Shown one piece after another: positions 5,696 to 9,497 of a stretch of DNA of 9,497 nt (its first letter is position 1; every line of letters starts with the position of its first letter). The position numbers and the translations under genes are program-made. This stretch comes from Rhodothermales bacterium. GTDB taxonomy: Bacteria; Bacteroidota; Rhodothermia; Rhodothermales; UBA10348. The DNA is taken from positions 1 through 9,497 of the forward strand of contig JABDJZ010000551.1 of NCBI GenBank assembly GCA_013003255.1, given 5' to 3'. The notes under the pieces were generated by a model. It ran no database searches. It was not told the origin of the DNA and saw nothing but the letters and a program-made list of their open reading frames with translations.

Positions 5696-6601
5696 ATGCT
5701 CTCCAGACGCTCCTTTCTCCTGACCGGCTCCGCTGCCATGGCGGGTGCCGTGGCCCTTCCCACCTCGGTATTTGGTGGCGTAGGCCACGTCCTCAACTTC
5801 ACGCCCATTCGAAAAGGCGTCGGCACATTCACGATGCGAGGCGGGACCATCGGATACCTGGCCACGCCGGATGCCGTGGTGGTGGTAGACACGCAATACG
5901 CGGAGCCCGCCGCTACGGTACTCTCAGGACTGAGGGAGCGTGCCGACCGGTCCATCGACGTGCTGATCAACACCCATCACCACGGAGATCACACCAACGG
6001 CAACGCCGTGCTCTCGCCGCACACCGGCCAGTTCATTGCACACGTGGAAGCCGCCCGCCTGAAGAAGGTGGCCGTGGAGTCACGCGGCGAGCCCGAGCCG
6101 GCTTCCTACCCCACCACCACCTACTCGGAATCGCTGCAGATGCGGGCCGGGACGGAATTGCTCGACCTGAGACATCACGGTCCGGCGCACACCGGTGGAG
6201 ACACGGTGGTGCACTTCGTAGAAGCCAATGTGGTCCACATGGGGGACCTGGTGTTCAATCGCATGCCCCCCTTCATCGACATGCCGGGCGGGGCCAGCAT
6301 TGCCGGCTGGATCCAGACGCTGGAGACCGTGCATGACCGTTTCGATCAGGATACCGTCTTCATCCACGGTCATGCCGGACCGAATTACGGTGTAACCGGT
6401 ACGCGCGAGGACCTGCTGGCCTTCAGGGATTTCCTCTCGGGCCTGCTCGAATACGTGCAGAAAGGGCTTCAGGCCGGTTACGATGTCGATGGCCTCGCTT
6501 CGGTCGATCGGTTGCCGGACTTTCCCGAACACTACCTTGACAGCTGGAAGGATGCCATCCCCAACGCCATCCGCGCTGCCCACCTGGAATTGACCCGATA
6601 G
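5696..6601 (+). CDS. Tat-exported metallo-beta-lactamase-fold hydrolase
   Basis: A 301-residue protein. The N-terminus SRRSFLL (3-9) followed by a weakly hydrophobic Ala-rich stretch is a Tat signal, so the enzyme is probably folded and metal-loaded before export. The MBL fold follows: DAVVVVDT (59-66), the metal motif THHHGDHTNG (93-102) giving His94, His96, Asp98 and His99, then His165 in GPAHTGGD, Asp184 in GDLVF, and His226 in IHGHAGP. The full set of ligands for a binuclear zinc site is present. It resembles the SoxH-like or quinoprotein-relay MBL hydrolases of PF00753 rather than a proven antibiotic-degrading enzyme; the substrate is unknown. There is no Shine-Dalgarno near ATG 5696, but this start uniquely gives the Tat motif. 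The stop is three bases before the lipoprotein start, so the two are very likely co-transcribed. Confidence 0.93.
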   Translation: MLSRRSFLLTGSAAMAGAVALPTSVFGGVGHVLNFTPIRKGVGTFTMRGGTIGYLATPDAVVVVDTQYAEPAATVLSGLRERADRSIDVLINTHHHGDHTNGNAVLSPHTGQFIAHVEAARLKKVAVESRGEPEPASYPTTTYSESLQMRAGTELLDLRHHGPAHTGGDTVVHFVEANVVHMGDLVFNRMPPFIDMPGGASIAGWIQTLETVHDRFDQDTVFIHGHAGPNYGVTGTREDLLAFRDFLSGLLEYVQKGLQAGYDVDGLASVDRLPDFPEHYLDSWKDAIPNAIRAAHLELTR

Positions 6602-6604
6602 TCC

Positions 6605-7336
6605 ATGATCCGCTCTACCCTTTCCCCGTTTGTCCTGGCCCTGTTGATCCTGGCCGGTTGCGCCTCAGAAGAAGCCCCGCAGGCCGAATCTGAAGAAGCC
6701 CCCACTGAAGCCGCCATGACGGCACCGAGTGCCGACAACCCGCTCGGCAACGAGGAGGGCGCGCTACCTCCCGGTTGGGAGTGGCGTTTTGACCGCGGCT
6801 CCGACTTCACGATCGGGGCTTCCGACACACTCGACACATGGTTTGTGACCATGACGCCCGGTTGGCACCTCACGACCCGACCCGCCGGCATCTTCTACCA
6901 CCCGGCCAGCGTCGGTCAGGGGGACTTCACCGCCTCGGCCACCATCCATCTGTTTGATCCCGGCGAGCGCAATGAGGGCTACGGTATCATTCTCGGAGGC
7001 TCCGACCTCCAGGGCGATGGCCAGGAGTACCTCTACTTCCTGCTCCGTCGCAGCGGCGAGTTCCTGGTCAAGCTCCGCTCAGGCTCCGAAACGGATGAGT
7101 TGATCGGCTGGACCGAGCATCCGGCCGTCGTGGCCTGGACCGAGGAGGCCGAGAGTACCATCACGAACTCACTCAGCGTCACCGTGGGAGGCGAAATCAT
7201 CTCCTTCATGGTCAATGACGAAGAGGTGGCCACCCTTGAGAAGGCTGACCTGCCAACTGACGGTGTGGTAGGGCTTCGCATGAACCACGGCATCAACGTC
7301 CACGTCTCCGACCTCGCGGTCACGCCTGCGGCCTGA
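6605..7336 (+). CDS. Lipoprotein with concanavalin/LamG-like (DUF1080-like) domain
   Basis: A 243-residue protein. A lipoprotein signal with lipobox LAGC sets Cys19 as the acylated residue. Next comes a Glu/Ala/Pro-rich tether (about 20-50). The rest (about 55-240) is beta-rich and resembles LamG or 3-keto-disaccharide hydrolase (DUF1080) jelly-roll domains: GWHLTTRPAGIFYHP (86-100), a GYGIILGG stretch (125-132), YLYFLLRRSGEFLVKLR (142-158), and a GVVGLRMNHG ending (220-229). Such domains bind glycans or scaffold; no catalytic residue can be assigned. Asp and Glu are enriched. It starts three bases after the MBL gene stop with no ribosome binding site of its own, implying coupling. A role displaying or assisting the MBL enzyme in the envelope is inferred from context. 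Confidence 0.88.
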   Translation: MIRSTLSPFVLALLILAGCASEEAPQAESEEAPTEAAMTAPSADNPLGNEEGALPPGWEWRFDRGSDFTIGASDTLDTWFVTMTPGWHLTTRPAGIFYHPASVGQGDFTASATIHLFDPGERNEGYGIILGGSDLQGDGQEYLYFLLRRSGEFLVKLRSGSETDELIGWTEHPAVVAWTEEAESTITNSLSVTVGGEIISFMVNDEEVATLEKADLPTDGVVGLRMNHGINVHVSDLAVTPAA

Positions 7337-7350
7337 CATCCAGGACCCAG

Positions 7351-7401
7351 CGCGCCAAGGCTGCGCGATGGTCCCGCTTCATCCCGGCGTGAGTCGGGAC
7401 C
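7351..7401. terminator. Hairpins between convergent genes (weak bidirectional terminator)
   Basis: CGCGC (7351-7355) with GCGCG (7363-7367), and GGTCCCG (7370-7376) with CGGGACC (7395-7401), lie in the 65-bp gap between the plus-strand lipoprotein stop and the minus-strand M24 stop. The second stem directly abuts the M24 TAG (7404-7402). No T tract follows on either strand, so efficiency is doubtful. Confidence 0.35.
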
Positions 7402-8769
7402 CTAGCGGATCAGGTACATGCGCTCCTGCCGGGGATCGATGTACCACACATCGTTCCCATCGAACAGCGCGTCCTCCTCGAGCATGATGCGGATGTCCTG
7501 GTTGCCCCACTCGGGGATGGCAACCGTGGCGTTCAGCTCAATGGAGTGTGCGGTCATGGGAAACAGGGGATAATCACCACGTCCCGGAACACCGCCCTGC
7601 TGATCCCAGAGCCCGATGGTTGGACCGGCCGCGTGGCCGTGAAACCCGATCGGATGGGTGTAGATGGACGGGCGGATGCCCTCGGCACGGGCCTGCTCCA
7701 GCGCGCCCGCCAGGATCTGATTTCCGGACCGGCCGGTGACGAACTGGCCGGTAAGAATGTCCTGAAGTCGATTGCCCACGGCCAGCGCCGCCCTCAACCC
7801 CTCGGGCGCATCCGTTTCACCCGGTCGCAGGACGTAGGCGTGCTGCTGGGTGTCCGTGTTGAGCCGGAGGTACTTGATGCCGAAGTCCACGTGGAGCAAG
7901 TCTCCACGCTGAATGATGGCTGCATCGGGCCGATCAGAGAAATCGCCATCGCGACCACCGGTCTCCGCACGTTGAACCGAGACGCTGGGGTGAAACCATG
8001 TGATGAGTCCCAGGTCCCGAATCCGTTGGCGGTACCACCAGACCACGTCGTCCGTGGTGGTAACCCCCGGCGTGATGACCCGGTCTGAGAATCCTTCCCG
8101 GATGATGGTCCGCGCTATCCGGACTATCTGGGGGTAGACACTCATTTCCGCGTCGGTGCGGGTCTCCAGCCAGCCGATGGCCAGTCGAGCGGCTGAATCC
8201 ACGCGGTCGTGGAGCTCTGGAGAAAGCGCCGCCATGAGGCCCTCGTACTCAGAGTGCGTGAGGCCGTCGCCCAGAGCGAACGTCTCCGAGACGTTGATGC
8301 CGATCCGGGATGGATCCTTGTCGGCGATGAGGTCGGCGAGTGCCTGCCACTGATCGGGCTGTTCCTCAGGGTCCCACGCGGCCTTGAAGAGGGAGCCGAC
8401 GGCGTACCGGGCCACCGCCAGGCCTTCGACTGTGTCCCCATTGTCGAACAGCACGAGCACCGTCCGCCGACGGGCGGCGAGCCAGGTCGAGGGCAGCATC
8501 GTTTCGATGACCGGGTCCTCATTGTACTCCCGGGCGGCGATGATCCACATGTCGAAGCCTTCTCGGCGCATCAGGGCAGGGACCACGGTACGCAGCCGGT
8601 CCTCCAGCATCTCATCAATCACGCGGGCACGCTCCCACATCGACAGAATGGCCGGCATGGAAAGGCCGCCCTCATCCGAGAGCATACCGGGTTGCGCCTG
8701 GGCAGCTGCTGTTCGCGCATCGACAGGCCAGATCAGCAGGGCAATCAGCAGGGGGAGAAGTGCTTTCAT
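7402..8769 (-). CDS. Exported M24-family metallopeptidase (Xaa-Pro aminopeptidase-like)
   Basis: A 455-residue protein. A Sec signal peptide covers about 1-25 (MKALLPLLIALLIWPV, cleavage near AAAQA). An N-terminal creatinase-like domain (about 40-205) precedes the pita-bread catalytic domain (about 210-440). The five metal ligands of the family can be placed: Asp295 (HVDFG), Asp306 (NTDTQQ), His372 (THPIG), Glu411 (SIELN) and Glu432 (LEEDALF). His379 matches the conserved second histidine seven residues on. An active dinuclear enzyme that trims peptides with proline near the N-terminus is likely, acting outside the cytoplasm; a creatinase-like or other amide substrate is also possible. The start ATG overlaps the stop of the upstream 130-residue gene by four bases (ATGA), so the two are coupled, and both lie downstream of uvrA. 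Confidence 0.93.
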   Translation of the reverse strand: MKALLPLLIALLIWPVDARTAAAQAQPGMLSDEGGLSMPAILSMWERARVIDEMLEDRLRTVVPALMRREGFDMWIIAAREYNEDPVIETMLPSTWLAARRRTVLVLFDNGDTVEGLAVARYAVGSLFKAAWDPEEQPDQWQALADLIADKDPSRIGINVSETFALGDGLTHSEYEGLMAALSPELHDRVDSAARLAIGWLETRTDAEMSVYPQIVRIARTIIREGFSDRVITPGVTTTDDVVWWYRQRIRDLGLITWFHPSVSVQRAETGGRDGDFSDRPDAAIIQRGDLLHVDFGIKYLRLNTDTQQHAYVLRPGETDAPEGLRAALAVGNRLQDILTGQFVTGRSGNQILAGALEQARAEGIRPSIYTHPIGFHGHAAGPTIGLWDQQGGVPGRGDYPLFPMTAHSIELNATVAIPEWGNQDIRIMLEEDALFDGNDVWYIDPRQERMYLIR

Positions 8770-9158
8770 GGAGATTCGGGGGGAGCCGTGATGTTCAGTA
8801 CGTCGGGTACGTCGTTGCGCTGGGGCTGCGGATTGACCAGACCACCCGTGAGCGGCAGGTCAAAGGCGGTGACGAAATGGGCGATGGTCGCGAACCAGAA
8901 TTCCTGCTGGAACTCGAAGAAGTCCTCATCGAAACCGGAGCGCTCTCCCGGATGACCCTGGATTTCGACGTAAAACACCCGCGGCCAGCCCGGGTAGCGT
9001 TCCTGAGCCTGCTTGAGCAGACCAAAAGCGTGGTTGGCCGCCGTCAGAAAGGTATCGTCCGGACCGAACACGGCCAGCATGGACACCGTGTTGTCGAAGT
9101 TCATCGCAATGCCCGGCGCGTCAGGCTTGCTGTACTCGGGAATGAAAGAGGGCTCCAT
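8766..9158 (-). CDS. Protein of unknown function between uvrA and the M24 peptidase
   Basis: A 130-residue, probably cytoplasmic protein with no signal peptide or membrane helix. It is acidic and rich in Phe and Pro. Stretches such as NFDNTVSMLAVFGPDDTFL (20-38), RVFYVEIQGHPGE (60-72) and FDEDFFEFQQEFWFATIAHF (75-94) look like an alpha/beta fold with amphipathic helices. I do not recognise a family and see no catalytic motif. It is supported as a gene by its position: 20 bp after the uvrA stop, and a four-base overlap with the M24 start on the same strand. The start at 9158 is the only ATG that fills the gap; AGG about 13 bases upstream is a weak ribosome binding site. Confidence 0.8.
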   Translation of the reverse strand: MEPSFIPEYSKPDAPGIAMNFDNTVSMLAVFGPDDTFLTAANHAFGLLKQAQERYPGWPRVFYVEIQGHPGERSGFDEDFFEFQQEFWFATIAHFVTAFDLPLTGGLVNPQPQRNDVPDVLNITAPPESP

Positions 9159-9178
9159 GGCGGTCCGTTGCCTGGTGA

Positions 9179-9497
9179 TCAGTTTTCGCTGCCTTCGAGG
9201 GCAGGCGCTTCTTCCTCGTCTTCGATGATTTCGTCATCCGCATCATCGTCTCCGTCCTCGCCGGCCATTGCGTCGAGGTCCACGTCGTCGTCCGCCTCGG
9301 GGTCATCGACCGCCTGGCGCTCCAGTTCCTCCTTGAGGAACCGCCCCGTGTAGGTATCGGTGGTCGCGAGCTCCTCCGGCGTACCGGCTGCCTGGATCCG
9401 CCCGCCACCCGCTCCACCGTCCGGACCCAGGTCGATAACGTGATCCGCCACCTTCACGACATCCAGGTTGTGCTCAATCACGAGGACGGTGTTGCCC
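9179..9497 (-). CDS. uvrA: UvrA, excinuclease ABC subunit A (C-terminal end, cut by window edge)
   Basis: The last 105 codons of UvrA run in from the right edge. The fragment opens with GNTVLVIEHNLDVVKVADHV, where the IEHNLD histidine is the switch residue after Walker B of the second ABC module, then DLGPDGGAGGG and GTPEELATTDTYTGRFLKEEL, the standard UvrA ending (quoted in parts, each short). UvrA with UvrB and UvrC recognises bulky DNA damage for nucleotide excision repair in the cytoplasm. After the usual end there is an extra tail of about 44 residues in which about half are Asp or Glu (DDD and EDEEE runs), unlike the short tails of well-known homologues. The internal GTG at 9481 is simply a valine codon, not a start. 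The two genes downstream follow closely and may be co-transcribed. Confidence 0.95.
   Translation of the reverse strand, partial: GNTVLVIEHNLDVVKVADHVIDLGPDGGAGGGRIQAAGTPEELATTDTYTGRFLKEELERQAVDDPEADDDVDLDAMAGEDGDDDADDEIIEDEEEAPALEGSEN

Noticed and set aside
5584..5973. N-terminal extension of the serine hydrolase frame to 603 residues
   Set aside because: It crosses the divergent promoter and the start of the MBL gene, shows no family similarity, and would bury the clear signal peptide that begins at 5583.
9479..9481. GTG as a start of a separate 100-residue protein
   Set aside because: The frame continues upstream to the window edge with UvrA sequence (GNTVLV before IEHN), so this is an internal valine.

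Overview
The window is about 9.5 kb of GC-rich, densely coding bacterial DNA. A PF07638-type ECF sigma factor sits next to a transmembrane eukaryote-like Ser/Thr kinase with TPRs. There are several exported hydrolases, a UvrA with a strongly acidic C-terminal tail, and mostly poor Shine-Dalgarno sequences. Together these fit a Rhodothermota/Bacteroidota-like bacterium, perhaps marine or salt-tolerant; Acidobacteriota or Gemmatimonadota are possible alternatives. The assignment is an inference from gene content, not a match to a known genome.

Layout, left to right. Positions 1-351 (-) hold the 5' part of a gene for an unrecognised exported protein that runs off the left edge. Positions 516-3194 (-) encode an 892-residue membrane Ser/Thr kinase. 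Positions 3196-3771 (-) encode the ECF sigma factor, whose stop lies one base before the kinase start. Transcription runs sigma -> kinase -> (after a 164-bp gap) the exported protein. That gap carries a tandem 47-bp duplication of the kinase gene's last codons. Positions 3772-4161 hold no credible protein gene but are rich in RNA-like structure: two similar two-stem elements, both reading as minus-strand terminators, and a nested stem with a T8 tract on the plus strand. Positions 4162-5583 (-) encode an exported serine hydrolase of the beta-lactamase/PBP class with C-terminal TPRs. It diverges across a 112-bp promoter region from a plus-strand pair: a Tat-exported metallo-beta-lactamase-fold hydrolase (5696-6601) and a LamG-like lipoprotein (6605-7336). 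Converging on that pair is a minus-strand run: the uvrA 3' end (from the right edge to 9179), a 130-residue protein of unknown function (8766-9158), and an exported M24 metallopeptidase (7402-8769). The last two overlap by four bases.

How the genes may work together. The sigma-kinase pair looks like a self-contained signalling unit with no visible anti-sigma factor. The sigma factor lacks the usual acidic patch in region 2.2 and has threonines there, so activation by phosphorylation is a reasonable hypothesis. The middle and right genes are mainly envelope-targeted hydrolases (serine, zinc and M24 metal enzymes) and a lipoprotein, which suggests periplasmic breakdown of amides, esters or peptides; substrates cannot be read from sequence. 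I found no mobile element, CRISPR array, tRNA or rRNA. The best leads for something new are the kinase-sigma unit and the structured non-coding region upstream of it.
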